DNA from: Sambucus nigra
Lineage: Eukaryota > Streptophyta > Magnoliopsida > Dipsacales > Adoxaceae
Assembly: GCA_949130495.1 (NCBI GenBank)
Contig: OX422208.1
Span: forward strand, 400,637,885 to 400,701,884
Direction: 5' to 3'
Length of the DNA: 64,000 bases
The notes beneath the pieces are model-generated. The model ran no database searches and was not told where the DNA came from. It worked only from the letters and a program-made list of their open reading frames with translations. The first letter of the stretch is position 1, and each line of letters opens with the position of its first letter. A program made the translations under genes and the position numbers. This document shows positions 23,692 to 36,143 of this stretch, in pieces.

Positions 23692-26600
23692 CTCGTCCTA
23701 GACATGGTCGGGTATGATGTTATTTTGGGCATGGATTGGCTTGTTAAGTATCATGCTATAGTTAATTGTTACGGGAAGAGTATAGTCATCGCCTTTCCGG
23801 GACAAGATATGTTCCTGGTAGTTATGCCTCGTTTAGAGGGAGATTCTGGTACTTATTTATTTTGTATTGCGGAAGAGAATTCTCGGGATGTAGTTGTTCC
23901 CTTAGATTCTATTCTTGTTGTTCGAGATTTTGAGGACGTTTTTCGGGAGATACCGGGTTTGCCTCCTAGCAGAGAGATTTAATTTGTGATAGACTTAGCG
24001 CCGGGAACTCGACCGATTGCACGAACTCCTTATCGGATGGCTCCTGTGGAAATGAGGGAGCTAAGGGATCAGATTCAACAGTTGTTGGAATAGGGGTTTA
24101 TCAGGCGTAGCACATCGCCGTGGGGTGCTCCTGTGTTATTCGTGAAGAAAAGAGATGGTTCTCTCCGGTTGTGTGTTGACTATAGAGAGTTGAATAAGGT
24201 CACCATCCGGAATAAATACCCTTTGCCTCGCATAGATGACTTTTTTTATCAGCTCAGGGGAGCGACCTACTTCTCTAAGATAGATTTGATAACGGGGTAT
24301 CACCAGTTGAGGATACGGGAGCAAGATGTATCCAAAACTGCTTTTCTGACGAGGTACGGGTCTTATGAGTTTTTGGTTATGCCTTTTGGGCTAACCAATG
24401 CCCCTGCGGTATTCATGGATCTTATGAATAGGGTATTTCGGGACTTCCTGGACCAATTTGTTATCGTGTTTATTGATGACATCCTTGTGTATTCTCAAAC
24501 GGAAGATGACCATGCTACTCATTTGGGGTTGGTCCTGCAAAGGTTAAGGGATCACCAATTGTACGCTAAGTTTGAGAAGTGTGGTTTTTGGTTGCGGGAA
24601 GTGCAATTTTTGGGTCACATTGTTTCTTCGCAAGGTATATCGGTGGACCCAAGTAGAGTTGTTGCGGTGAGGGAGTGGGGTCAGCCCACGACGCCTACCG
24701 AGATACGCAGTTTTTCGGGTTTGGCGGGCTATTACCGCCGATTTATTAAGGGATTTTCTAAGATTGCTAGTCCTTTGATAAATTTGACCCATAAAGGGGT
24801 TAGATTTGTTTGGGATGACGCATGTCAAGCTACGTTCGATGAGCTTAAGGATAGATTGACTTCGGCTCTAGTCCTCGCTTTACCCAAGCCAGGGTTGGAA
24901 TATTTAGTCTTCAACGATGCATCTCTACAGGGTTTGGGAGGTGTACTTCAGCAGGAGCGACAAGCTATTGCATATGCTTCTAGAAAACTCAAGCCTCATG
25001 AAATAAATTACCCGGTGCATGACTTGAAATTAGCCTCCGTTGTCTTTGCCTTAAAGATTTGGAGGCACTATCTCCTCGGGGAGAAGTTTAGTCTTTTCAC
25101 GGACCATAAGCCGTTGCAATATTTATTTTCTCAGAAAGATTTGAATATTCGGCAACGAAGATGGTTGGAGTTCGTGAAAGATTATCAATTTGATATTCAT
25201 TATCATCCGGGCAAGGCGAACGTGGTGGCGGATGCCCTGAGTAGGAAGCCCGAGGGATTGTTAGCTGATGTGTGGAAATCTAAATGGAAGGAACTCAGTC
25301 ATGAGGATGCGGTTGCTAGGGCGTTTATGTCGGTGATGATCGTTACTCCGATGATTGTGGCAAGGGTTGTGGAAGTCCAAGGCAGAGATAAAGAATGTCA
25401 AGACCACATTCGCCAGTTATTAACTGGGGGAGCGGAGTCCTACTCGGTAAGTTCTGAGGGTGGATTGCGCTTTCATGGAAGGCTTATTGTTCCGGAGGAT
25501 GGAGATTTGCGACGGGCTGTGATGGCGGAATCTCACGGCTCTAAATTTTCGGTACATCAAGGAAATGATAAAATGTATCAAGATATGAACTGTCAATATT
25601 GGTGGTCGGGTATGAAATGAGATATTTCGGAGTTTGTATCTCGATGCACTACTTGTCAGTTAGTTAAGGTTGACCGTCAGCTACCGACAGGTTTGTTGCA
25701 ACCGTTGGAAATTCCTGTATGGAAATGGGAGAGCATTTCAATGGATTTTATCACCAGTTTTCCAACAACACAAAAGGGTCACGATTCTATTTGGGTTATC
25801 GTGGATCTCTTGACAAAGTCGGCGCATTGCCTTCCCGTCCGTACTGATTATAATACCGCTCGTTACGCTCGGTTGTTCATTGAAGAGATTGTTAGATTGC
25901 ATGGGGTGCCCTTAAATTTTATTTTCGACAGAGACAAGATCTTTGTTTCCCACTTTTGGCAAAGTTTCCAAGAGGCCATGGGAACCGAATTAAAATTAAG
26001 TACTTCTTATCATCCTCAAACAGATGGCCAGACCGAATGGGTTAACCAAATGTTGGAGGATATGCTTCGTATGTGCATGCTTGATTTCAAGGGTAGTTGG
26101 GAATAATATCTCCCTTTGGTTGAATTTTCTTATAATAACTCATACCAGTTCACTATTGGGATGGCGCCCTATGAAGCCTTGTATAGTAGGCCTTGTAGAT
26201 CCCCCACGTGTTGGTTAGAAGTGGGAGATAACAAGTTTCTCGGACCTGAAATGATTCGGGATACTTCTTCAAAGATCGAGCTTATTCGAGATCGTATTCG
26301 GATAGCCCAAGACAGACAAAAGAGCTATGCCGATGCGGGGAGAAGGCATGTGGAGTTAGAAGTTGGAGACCAAGTGTTGGTTCGGGTGTCGCCAATGAAA
26401 GGCGTTAAGCATTTCGGAAAGAAAGGGAAGCTTGCACCCCGTTTCGTTGGGCCTTTTCCTGTACTTGCTAAAGTAGGCCCTGTGGCGTATCAAATTGCCC
26501 TACCGGAACCGTTGCAACAGATTCACAATGTTTTCCACATCTCCTCTTTGAAGAAGTATAAGTGGTGTGATGGTGCCCTTTGGCACATCCCTTTCGAAAA

Positions 26601-26834
26601 TATAGAGTTACAACCCGATATTTCTTATGAAGAGCAACCCGTGGCCATTTTGGAGCATGGGTAACGTATATTGAGATCTCGTGTGGTGCCCTTGGTTAGA
26701 GTACAATGGAGTCATCACAGTGTCAATGAATCTACTTGGGAGCGTGAGGATGATATGCGGGAAAAGTATCCGCATCTTTTTATCCAAGGTACGCTTGAAT
26801 TTTGGGGGCAAAATTCCCTCATAAGGGGGGAGAA
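23692..26834 (+). pseudogene. Family B copy 1 Pol: RT, RNase H, integrase
   Basis: Same frame as gag throughout. It begins [13 protein letters not shown] (protease end), then [19 protein letters not shown] fingers ([19 protein letters not shown]), [20 protein letters not shown] and FLGHIVS. RNase H follows with [11 protein letters not shown] (Asn for the usual Thr beside the catalytic Asp), FTDHKPLQ and [15 protein letters not shown]. The integrase has CTTCQ, MDFITSFP, YHPQTDGQTEW and the GPFPVLAKVG module, with the tail WSHHSVNESTWERED. Stops are at 23980, 24091, 25618, 26104 and 26662. Comparison with copy 2 shows C-to-T origin at 24091, 25618 and 26104, and G-to-T at 23980 and 26662. Confidence 0.92.
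26821..26834 (+). other. Family B polypurine tract, copy 1
   Basis: ATAAGGGGGGAGAA abutting LTR 2. The copy 2 tract is ATAAGGGGGGGAGTA at 34361-34375. Confidence 0.88.
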
Positions 26835-29569
26835 TGTAACAACCCTCGCTTTTGGGAGCCCATTTTATATTTATTTACTATGTTGAGTAGTTGCGTATAT
26901 AAAATGTTGCATGTGGGTATGTATTAATTTGATGAAATAAGTTAATATTTACAATTAAGTTGCATAATTACCATGTGGGTAAGTGATTATTACCATGTAG
27001 TGTTCTATTTTGTCATGAAAATTAAAATGGAAATTTGAATTAAAATGGAACCGGAACTTGATATGGCTTATAAGATCTCCAAATGATAATTTGGAGGGTG
27101 TAGTTAGCTCCGGGAGGTGCGAGACAGTCAAAATGTGTGCCATATTGTATTTTGGGATTTTGGGCACTTTTGACTGGTTTTGGCATATTGCGTATTAGAA
27201 ATTAACTATTGCAGTATTATTACTTAAAGGTTGGAGACTTTTAATCTTAAGCCACGTTTTAGTCTTTCCCCAAGTATTTCATTTCCTCTTATTTGCCCTA
27301 AGTGCTCTAGCCCTAGAGTGAGAGAGAGTGAGAGTGGAAGATTGGAGAAAAAAAAGAGAGATCTTGAAGATTTGTGGTTTGATCTTGCTTTCTTCTTCAA
27401 CCAAGCCTGTTATTGAAGCCCCAAGGCAAGTTTTATACCTGCTATTATATGTCTTAAGATGAATAATTAGTATGGGTAGATATGTATAGTTTTGATGTAA
27501 TATACTTGTGGTTTTTGGTTGGATTTATGGGTATCAACATCTTTGGTAGAGATAGATTGTTGATTGAGGTAGAAAAATGTTGTTGGGAGAATTTATGATC
27601 TTTTGGTATCATTAAATGTAGTTGGATGATTTTGGGTTGGTTATTGATTTTGGGTTTAGAAGATATTAGGAGAGATAGGTCAAGGTCTGCTATGGCCGGT
27701 CGACCGCGTATCTCAGACCGGTCGATCGGGCCTTCGGAGGAGGGCACACTGCTTTCTTTCAAAGGCATGAAAATAAGGGCGCGGTAGACCGCGGTTCTAC
27801 CACAGGTCGACCGGTCCGTCCGAGATGAAATTTCTGCTTTCTTTCAAAAGCTAAAATTTGAGACGCGGTCGACCGCGGTCTTGGGACCGGTCCCCTGTTT
27901 TCTTACCCAACTTCCCACTTTTGTTTTTAATCCTTTTCTTCCCCTAGGAACTTAGGACTCTTCTTGAATGAAGTAAACCTTGGCTTTTAGAGTCCTAGTT
28001 GAGTTGGTTGTCACCCTAGTGTTGAATGGGTTTCACTTGGGGTTAAGTGTGGGGGAGAGGTTGTCCTAGTGATGAGGCATCACTTTTCTTTGTGCATCCT
28101 AATAAATATGGATGGGAATTGTAGGCCCATACTTGGAGACTTTAGGGGCTTAAATTGAGATATATAAAACCTTATGTTTGGGAAGTGAATATGATCCCTT
28201 GGAGATTTATTCGATGCATAACCTAGGATGAAATGTAATGAACTATCCTATGATAACGGTTTCAAAGAAATGAAACGTTTAAATGTAAATGAAAATGAAA
28301 AGTATGGTTTTAATAGTAAATGCTAATTTACTTAAACACACCTATCTAAATGCTATCATAAGGGAAGCTCGCGCATGAGGTGATGTTCCTTGACTAGTGA
28401 ATGCAGGGAGACTATAGTCCTCGGCCATATGCGGGTTTATTATAGGAATTTTTCTCCGCTAGTGAAGTAATTCCGGGTGTGGTTATGACTCACTCGCAGG
28501 CATATGGCCACTTCCCGACGTGCGTTAGGTACCCAGGCTGCCTTGTTTGATGGGACCCTGGAAGATGATAGTCATTTAGGGGCGCGCCCAGTGGGGAAAC
28601 TCGGAGGGGCGGTCTTAGAATCGTTATATGTATAAGAATATAGCTTTTCTAAAACTAAAGTGGGACTTGAGGGTTGTATAATTCCACTAAATGATATTAT
28701 GACAATTACATTCCTGCTAAGGAATGGGAATTGGAATGAAATGAGAAGATAATGTTAGTATATTCCTGTTAAGGAATTGAAACTGGATTAAAGTGGAAAT
28801 TGGTGAATACAAGCTTTTAATTTAGTTTAATTTAATTTTGCATAATTTCATCTTCATGCATAGTCTCTTTTAATCATGTCATTTTCACTTGTTTTCTTAT
28901 GATCCATGCTTAGGTTGTTAGAGTGTTGATTTCTATACCCATGTTTTGCTATTCATATCTAGCATGCTTTTTGTTCATCTGGGAACTATATATAAACCGG
29001 GTCCTGACCCGTTCATTTTCCTCTATGTTGTGCTTGTTATTGTATCTGCCCAGGTGCTCCTCCGCAAGGACGCCCGTGTTGATATTCCTACTCTTTTGCT
29101 TTTAAGGAGCTGTATGAAATTGCGGATATTATAGGATGTTTTGCTAGACGCCCTCATTCTTTTGATATCTAGTTATGATCGGGTCTGTCACTCGGGCGAG
29201 TGGCCCAAATCTTGTAATTGCTTAATGAATGTAAAACATAACATCTAACTGTTGTGATTACTTTTGTGTAGATGTGAACCGACAGCATATTCGGTTCTTC
29301 TCTTTCTATATAGTGGTTTTAGACGTATGTTAATTATGTTTCTTTGAATTCCACTATTGTTCTAGAATGGGTTGTTTAAATTGTTTTCTTAACTTAAATT
29401 TTTTTTATCACATAAATTTTTTTGACAACCCGTTTTCTGAATTTATTGGGTGGTTTTCTCGGTTACTCTTACTATATTAGTGGTGCTGAGAATGATTTTC
29501 GTCCATGATTACCGTATATGTCGGAGTATCGGGCTGGCCACCCCTTATTTCGGAGTGCAGGTTGTCACA
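26835..29569 (+). repeat. Family B LTR 2 (shared middle LTR)
   Basis: 2735 bp, nearly identical to LTR 1 apart from small indels, such as loss of GGTCGACC near 27890 and 3 bp near 28073. It serves as 3' LTR of copy 1 and 5' LTR of copy 2. No target duplication at either inner edge. Confidence 0.93.
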
Positions 29570-29571
29570 GA

Positions 29572-29583
29572 TGGTATCAGAGC
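29572..29583 (+). other. Family B primer binding site, copy 2
   Basis: TGGTATCAGAGC, same position relative to the LTR as in copy 1. Confidence 0.9.
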
Positions 29584-29748
29584 ACTGGGTTCTAGAGTAC
29601 TAGGATCTATGTGGACTTGTCACGATCTACCGTAGCGTTCTTTGATATAGATCCTAATGATAAGACTGCTTTGCTGCTTATAATTGCGATCTTCTGTGAA
29701 ATAGATTGTTGTGAATTGTATTCTAACACTATTGTCCCTTCATCGCAG

Positions 29749-31227
29749 ATGCCGCCTAAAAGAGGTCGCCCTGCGAGACACAATAGAGTTGTAGAAGAGG
29801 ATGTTGGTCCTCCACCGCCCCAAGGAACTTTTAATGCTGCGGACGTAGCCAATATCGTGGCTCATGCAGTTAATGACGCCATGACCGCAGTAACTCAACA
29901 GATGCCAACAGCTCAACAACGGGCACAGGATGCTCAAGCACCTACGGGACCTTCTCCGTGGGAAAGAGTAAGGGAGTCCTATTTAAAGGGCCATCCCCCA
30001 GAGTTTGACGGAGGCTCTGATGTTGTTCGAGCAAATCAATGGAAGAAGGATATGCAACGCCATTTACGAATGGTGGACTGTAGTGAGGAGAAGAAGCAAG
30101 TCCTTGCTACTTTCAAGTTGGTTGGGGCAGCGTTACATTGGTGGGAGTCGATGACTACGCCAGAACAGAGGGATACTATGTCCATTACGAATTTCTGGAT
30201 CTTGTACGACCCCGCGATTCAGAGGGAGATGAGGAGGAAACTTCAGGATCTAGTTCAGGGAGAACGATCGGTTGCCGAATATGAGGAGGAGTTTACCCGG
30301 CTAGTTAGTTTTGTGCCGGAAGAGGTAACCCCGGAGGAAAGGAAAGTCTCAAAATTCATGGGAGGTCTAAACTGGAGAATCCGGCAGCATTTGCTGGGTA
30401 ATCCGGCTTTACAAACTTTTGGTGAAGTGATGAATGCTGCATTGCTTCATTGTTAGGAGCATCGGTTGTTTATTCAGAATAGCAAGAAAGCTTCAGGAAT
30501 TGAGCAAGTAGGGAAGCCCGGGGTGAGTGGGAATGGAGGAGGAGCCTTTCCATCGTCCCAACCAGTGGGTAATAAGCAACGAGATAGGGATCCCCAGTAA
30601 GGGGATGGATCGAAAAGGCAACGCTCTGGCGGGTTTAATGTTAGTGGAAATGCTAACAAGCAAGGTCAGGGTGTCGTACCACAGCAAGCAGGTCGAGGTG
30701 GCCAGGGAGGTAGGGGCCAACCGGGCCAAGGTATTGGGCAGTTCAGAAATAACAGGGGTCGAGGTCAGGAGAATATGGTGGGGAAATGTTTCCAATGTGG
30801 AGAAGCTGGTCATTTTAAGAGAGATTGTCCTCAGGTTATTGGGGGACAACCTCCACGAGTTCCTCAGCAGCCTTATGTGCAGTTCCCTCCACAAGCACCG
30901 AATCCAGTTGTCCCTCTGCAGCAGGGTCAACTACAGTATGGGAGAGTCTACCACATTCAGGATGCTATGCTTCCTCCTATTCAGCCAGCGCCGCCAGCTA
31001 TAGAGGGTAAGTTCCTTATTCAGGGACACATGGGTCGCGTTCTGTTTGATATGGGTGCGACGCATTCTTTTATTTCCAGAAGTTTTTCTCAGTCCACAGA
31101 GTTGATAAAATTTGCGAAAAGTACCTTTTTTAGTGTGGAGTCCTCTATGGGTGACGGTTCCCTTATTTTCTTTGTTTGTAAACGCGTAGGGATCACCCAT
31201 GGTAATTTGTGTTTTGAGGCCGACTAA
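29749..31227 (+). pseudogene. Family B copy 2 Gag-protease
   Basis: Start ATG at 29749. It matches copy 1 gag, but a 15-bp in-frame deletion removes five residues (YDRKHFPPAIQ in copy 1 is YDPAIQ here, about 30208), next to a run of C that may have aided slippage. The zinc knuckle is intact (CFQCGEAGHFKRDC). The protease loop reads LFDMGATHSF, Met for the Thr of the catalytic DTG triad, so the enzyme is probably inactive. In-frame stops: TAG 30454-30456 and TAA 31225-31227 (both shared with copy 1), and TAA 30598-30600 (private, CAA in copy 1). Confidence 0.9.
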
Positions 31228-32271
31228 CTCGTCCTAGACATGGTCGGGTATGATGTTATTTTGGGCATGGATTGGCTTGTTAAGTATCATGCTATAGTTA
31301 ATTGTTACGGGAAGAGTATAGTCTTTGTCGTTCCGGGACAAGATATGTTCCTGGTAGTTATGCCTCGTTTAGAGGGAGATTCTGGTACTTATTTATTTTG
31401 TATTGCGGAAGAGAATTCTCAAAATGTAGTTGTTCCCTTAGATTCTATTCCTATTGTTGGAGATTTTGAGGACGTTTTTCGGGAGATACCGGGTTTGCCT
31501 CCTAGCAGAGAGATTGAATTTGTGATAGACTTAGCGTCGGGAACTCGACCGATTGCGCGAACTCCTTATCGGATGGCTCCTGTGGAAATGAGGGAGCTAA
31601 GAGATCAGATTCAACAGTTGTTGGAACAGGGGTTTATCAGGCGTAGCACATCGCTGTGGGGTGCTCCTGTGTTATTCGTGAAGAAAAGAGATGGTTCTCT
31701 CCGGTTGTGTGTTGACTATAGAGAGTTGAATAAGGTCACCATCCGGAATAAATATCCTTTGCCTCGCATAGATGACTTGTTTGATCAGCTCAGGGGAGCG
31801 ACCTACTTCTCTAAGATAGATTTGAGAACGGGGTATCACCAGTTGAGGATACGGGAGCAAGATGTATCCAAAACTGCTTTTCTGACGAGGTACGGGTCTT
31901 ATGAGTTTTTGGTTATTCCTTTTGGGCTAACCAATGCCCCTGCGATATTCATGGATCTTATGAATAGGGTATTTTGGGACTTCCTGGACCAATTTGTTAT
32001 CGTGTTTATTGATGACATCCTTGTGTATTCTCAAACGGAAGATGACCATGCTACTCATTTGGGGTTGGTCCTGCAAAGGTTAAGGGATCACCAATTGTAC
32101 GCTAAGTTTGAGAAGTGTGGTTTTTGGTTGCGGGAAGTGCAATTTTTGGGTCACGTTGTTTCTTCGCAAGGTATATCGGTGGACCCAAGTAAAGTTTTTG
32201 CGGTGAGGGAGTGGGGTCAGCCCACGACGCCTACCGAGATACGCAGTTTTCCGGGTTTGGCGGGCTATTAA
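31228..32271 (+). pseudogene. Family B copy 2 Pol, first part (protease end and RT)
   Basis: Contains [67 protein letters not shown] and the catalytic [10 protein letters not shown], all intact. It ends at GLAGY-stop, where ATTA is duplicated (GGCTATTAATTACCGCC here, GGCTATTACCGCC in copy 1). The 4-bp insertion shifts the frame and creates TAA at 32269-32271. Confidence 0.92.
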
Positions 32272-34375
32272 TTACCGCCGATTTATTAAGGGATTTTCTA
32301 AGATTGCTAGTCCTTTGATAAATTTGACCCGTAAAGGGGTTAGATTTGTTTGGGATGACGCCTGTCAAGCTGCGTTCGATGAGCTTAAGGATAGATTGAC
32401 TTCGGCTCCAGTCCTCGCTTTACCCAAGCCAGGGTTGGAATATTTAGTCTTTACCGATGCATCTCTACAGGGTTTGGGAGGTGTACTTCAGCAGGAGCGG
32501 CAAGCTATTGCATATGCTTCTAGAAAACTCAAGCCTCATGAAATAAATTACCCGGTGCATGACTTGGAATTAGCCGCCGTTGTCTTTGCCTTAAAGATTT
32601 GGAGGCACTATCTCCTCGGGGAGAAGTTTAGTCTTTTCACGGACCATAAGTCGTTGCAATATTTATTTTCTCAGAAAGATTTGAATATTCGGCAGCGAAG
32701 ATGGTTGGAGTTCGTGAAAGATTATCAATTTGATATTCATTATCATCCGGGCAAGGCGAACGTGGTGGCGGATGCCCTGAGTAGGAAGCCCGAGGGAGAG
32801 TTAGCTGATGTGTGGAAATCTAAATGGAAGGAACTCAGTCATGAGGATGCGGTTGCTAGGGCGTTTATGTCGGTGATGACCGTTACTCCGATGATTGTGG
32901 CAAGGGTTGTGGAAGTCCAAGGCAGAAATAAAGAATGTCAAGACCACATTCTCCAGTTATTGACTGGGGGAGCGGAGTCCTACTCGGTAAGTTCTGAGGG
33001 TGGATTGCGCTTTCATGGAAGGCTTATTGTTCCGGAGGATGGAGATTTGCGACGGGATGTGATGGAGGAATCTCACGGCTCTAAATTTTCGGTACATCCG
33101 GGAAATGATAAAATGTATCAAGATATGCGCCATCAATATTGGTGGCTGGGTATGAAACGAGATATTTCAAAGTTTGTATCTCGATGCACTACTTGTCAGT
33201 TAGATAAGGTTGACCATCAGCTACCGGCAGGTTTGTTGCAACCGTTGGAAATTCCTGTATGGAAATGGGAGAGCATTTCAATGGATTTTATCACCGGTTT
33301 GCCAACGTCACAAAAGGGTCACGATTCTATTTGGGTTATCGTGGATTGCTTGACAAAGTCGGCGCATTTCCTTCCCGTCCGTACTGATTATAATACCGCT
33401 CGTTACGCTCGGTTGTTCATTGAAGAGATTGTTAGATTGCATGGGGTGCCCTTAAATATTGTTTTCGACAGAGACAAGATCTTTGTTTCCTACTTTTGGC
33501 AAAGTTTCCAAGAGGCCATGGGAACCGAATTAAAATTAAGTACTTCTTATCATCCTCAAACAGATGGCCAGACCGAAAGGGTTAACCAAATAATGGAGGA
33601 TATGCTTCATATGTGCATGCTTGATTTCAAGGGTAGTTGGGAACAATATCTCCCTTTGGTTGAATTTTCTTATAATAACTCATACCAGTTCACTATTGGG
33701 ATGGCGCCCTATGAAGCCTTGTATGGTAGGCCTTGTAGATCCCCCACGTGTTTGTTAGAAGTGGTAGATAACAAGTTTCTCGGACCTGAAATGATTCGGG
33801 ATACTTCTTCAAAGATCGAGCTTATTCGAGATCGTATTCGGATAGCCCAAGACAGACAAAAGAGCTATGCCGATGCGGAGAGAAGGCATGTGGAGTTAGA
33901 AGTTGGAGACCAAGTGTTGGTTCGGGTGTCGCCAATGAAAGGTGTTAAGCGTTTCGGAAAGAAAGGGAAGCTTGCACCACGTTTCGTTGGGCCTTTTCCT
34001 GTACTTGCTAAAGTAGGCCCTGTGGTGTATCAAATTGCCCTACCGGAACCGTTGCAACAGATTCACAATGTTTTCCACATCTCCTCTTTGAAGAAGTATA
34101 AGAGGTGTGATGGTGCCCTTTGGCACATCCCTTTCGAGGATATAGAGTTACAACCCGATATTTCTTATGAAGAGCAACCCGTGGCCATTTTGGATCATGG
34201 GGAACGTAGATTGAGATCTCGTGTGGTGCCCTTGGTTAGAGTACAATGGAGTCATCACAGTGTCGATGAATCTACTTGGGAGCGTGAGGATGATATGCGG
34301 GAAAAGTATCCGCATCGTTTTATCCAAGGTACGCTTGAATTTTGGGGGCAAAATTCCCTCATAAGGGGGGGAGTA
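32272..34375 (+). pseudogene. Family B copy 2 Pol, second part (RNase H and integrase)
   Basis: Open without a stop from 32315 past the start of LTR 3, in the frame shifted by the ATTA duplication. RNase H is well kept ([44 protein letters not shown]). The integrase has an HHCC-type zinc region (HPGNDKMY ... CTTCQ), the core MDFITGLP, FDRDKIF and HPQTDGQTERVNQ with the Asp-Asp-Glu residues in place, the GPFPVLAKVG module and a WSHHSVDESTWERED tail. It is the best-preserved coding stretch in the window, but it is cut off from RT by the frameshift and has no start of its own. Confidence 0.92.
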
Positions 34376-35960
34376 TGTAACAACCCTCGCTTTTGGGAGC
34401 CCATTTTATATTTATTTACTTTGTTGAGTAGTTGCGTATATAAAATGCTACATGTGGGTAAGTATTAATTTAATGAAATAAGTTAATATTTACAATTAAG
34501 TTGCATAATTACCATGTGGGTAAGTGATTATTACCATGTAGTGTTCTATTTTGTCATGAAAATTAAAATGGAAATTTGAATTAAAATGGAACCGGAACTT
34601 GATATGGCTTATAAGATCTCCAAATGATAATTTGGAGGGTGTAGTTAGCTCCGGGAGGTGCGAGACAGTCAAAATGTGTGCCATATTGTATTTTGGGATT
34701 TTGGGCACTTTTGACTGGTTTTGGCATATTGCGTATTAGAAATTAACTATTGCGGTATTATTACTTAAAGGTTGGAGACTTTTAATCTTAAGCCACGTTT
34801 TAGTCTTTCCCCAAGTCTTTCATTTCCTCTTATTTGCCCTAAGTGCTCTAGCCCTAGAGTGAGAGAGAGTGAGAGTGGAAGATTGGAGAAAAAAAAGAGA
34901 GATCTTGAAGATTTGTGGTTTGATCTTGCTTTCTTCTTCAACCAAGCCTGTTATTGAAGCCCCAAGGCAAGTTTTATACTTTCTATTATATGGTTTAAGA
35001 TGAATAATTAGTATGGGTAGATATGTATAGTTTTGATGTAATATAATTGTGGTTTTTGGTTGGATTTATGGGTATCAACATCTTTGGTAGAGATAGATTG
35101 TTGATTGAGGTAGAAAAATGTTGTTGGGAGCATTTATGATCTTTTGGTATCATTAAATGTAGTTGGATGATTTTGGGTTGGTTATTGATTTTGGGTTTAG
35201 AAGATATTAGGAGAGATAGATCTAGGTCTGCATAATTTAATTTTCATGCATAGTCTCTTTTAATCATGTCATTTTCACTTGTTTTCTTATGATCCATGCT
35301 TAGGTTGTTAGAGTGTTGATTTCTATACCCATGTTTTGCTATTCATATCTAGCATGCTTTTTGTTCATCTGGGAACTATATATAAACCGGGTCCTGACCC
35401 GTTCATTTTCCTCTATGTTGTGCTTGTTATTGTATCCGCCCAGGTGCTCCTCCGCAAGGACGCCCGTGTTGATATTCCTACTCTTTTGCTTTTAAGGAGC
35501 TGTATGAAATTGCGGATATTACAGGATGTTTTGCTAGACGTCCTCATTCTTTTGATATCTAGTTATGATCGGGTCTGTCACTCGGGCGAGTGGCCCAAAT
35601 CTTGTAATTGCTGAATGAATGTAAAACATAACATCTAACTGTTGTGATTACTTTTGTGTAGCTGTGAACCGGCAACATATTCGGTTCTTCTCTTTGTATA
35701 TAGTGGTTTTAGACGTATGTTAATTATATTTCTTTGAATTCCACTATTGTTCTAGAATGGGTTGTTTAAATTGTTTTCTTAACTTAATTTTTTTTTTATC
35801 ACATAAATTTTTTTGACAACCCGTTTTCTGAATTTATTGGGTGGTTTTCTCGGTTACTCTTACTATATTAGTGGTGCTGAGAATGATTTCCGTCCATGAT
35901 TACCGTATATGTCGGAGTATCGGGCTGGCTACCCCTTATTTCGGAGTGCGGGTTGTCACA
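34376..35960 (+). repeat. Family B LTR 3, internally deleted
   Basis: 1585 bp. Relative to LTR 1 it lacks about 1162 bp between GGTCTGC (20126) and GCATAATTT (21287). The junction is near 35231, with TGC microhomology. The lost part includes the whole GGTCGACC palindrome cluster. Both LTR ends are intact. Confidence 0.92.
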
Positions 35961-36143
35961 TCAAGTTTAACATAAATTGATAATCGAATAATCGGATCGT
36001 ATCTGAATCCGTTTAACATAAACGGATATGGATTTACCCGATCCGATCCGATTAATAAACAGATAGAATCTGAATTCATTTAAGATAAATGGACATGGAT
36101 TTGAATTTACCTGATCCGATCTGTTTACGGGCCTAGCTTAGAT

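Larger units (their letters stand above)
19271..35960 (+). mobile_element. Ty3/gypsy family B tandem array: LTR-internal-LTR-internal-LTR
   Basis: Three LTRs (19271-22018, 26835-29569, 34376-35960) all begin TGTAACAACCCTCGC and end GGTTGTCACA. Two internal regions (22019-26834, 29570-34375) each have a Met-tRNA primer site, gag-pol and a polypurine tract. One target duplication, TCAAG, lies at 19266-19270 and 35961-35965, and none at the inner junctions, so the array is a single inserted unit that gained a copy. Long LTRs, gag with one zinc knuckle and a chromodomain-like integrase tail (WSHHSV-ESTWERED) suggest the Tekay-type chromovirus clade. It is a different family from A. Confidence 0.93.
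18901..36135. mobile_element. hAT-like MITE split by the family B array
   Basis: The left end is TAGGCCTGTTTATGGATCG (18901). The right end, read in reverse complement from 36135, is TAGGCCCGTAAACAGATCGG. These imperfect terminal inverted repeats flank about 545 bp of element sequence (18901-19270 and 35966-36135), rich in GGATATGGAT and CCGATCCGAT words and containing an (AT)n run. The 8-bp flanks GCTCATAT and GCTTAGAT agree at six positions, as in an aged hAT duplication. The 16.7 kb in between is the gypsy insertion, not part of this element. Confidence 0.5.

Noticed and set aside
32315..34468. Intact standalone CDS of 717 codons
   Set aside because: It is the RNase H-integrase end of family B pol, cut off by a 4-bp duplication, with no proper start and running into the LTR.
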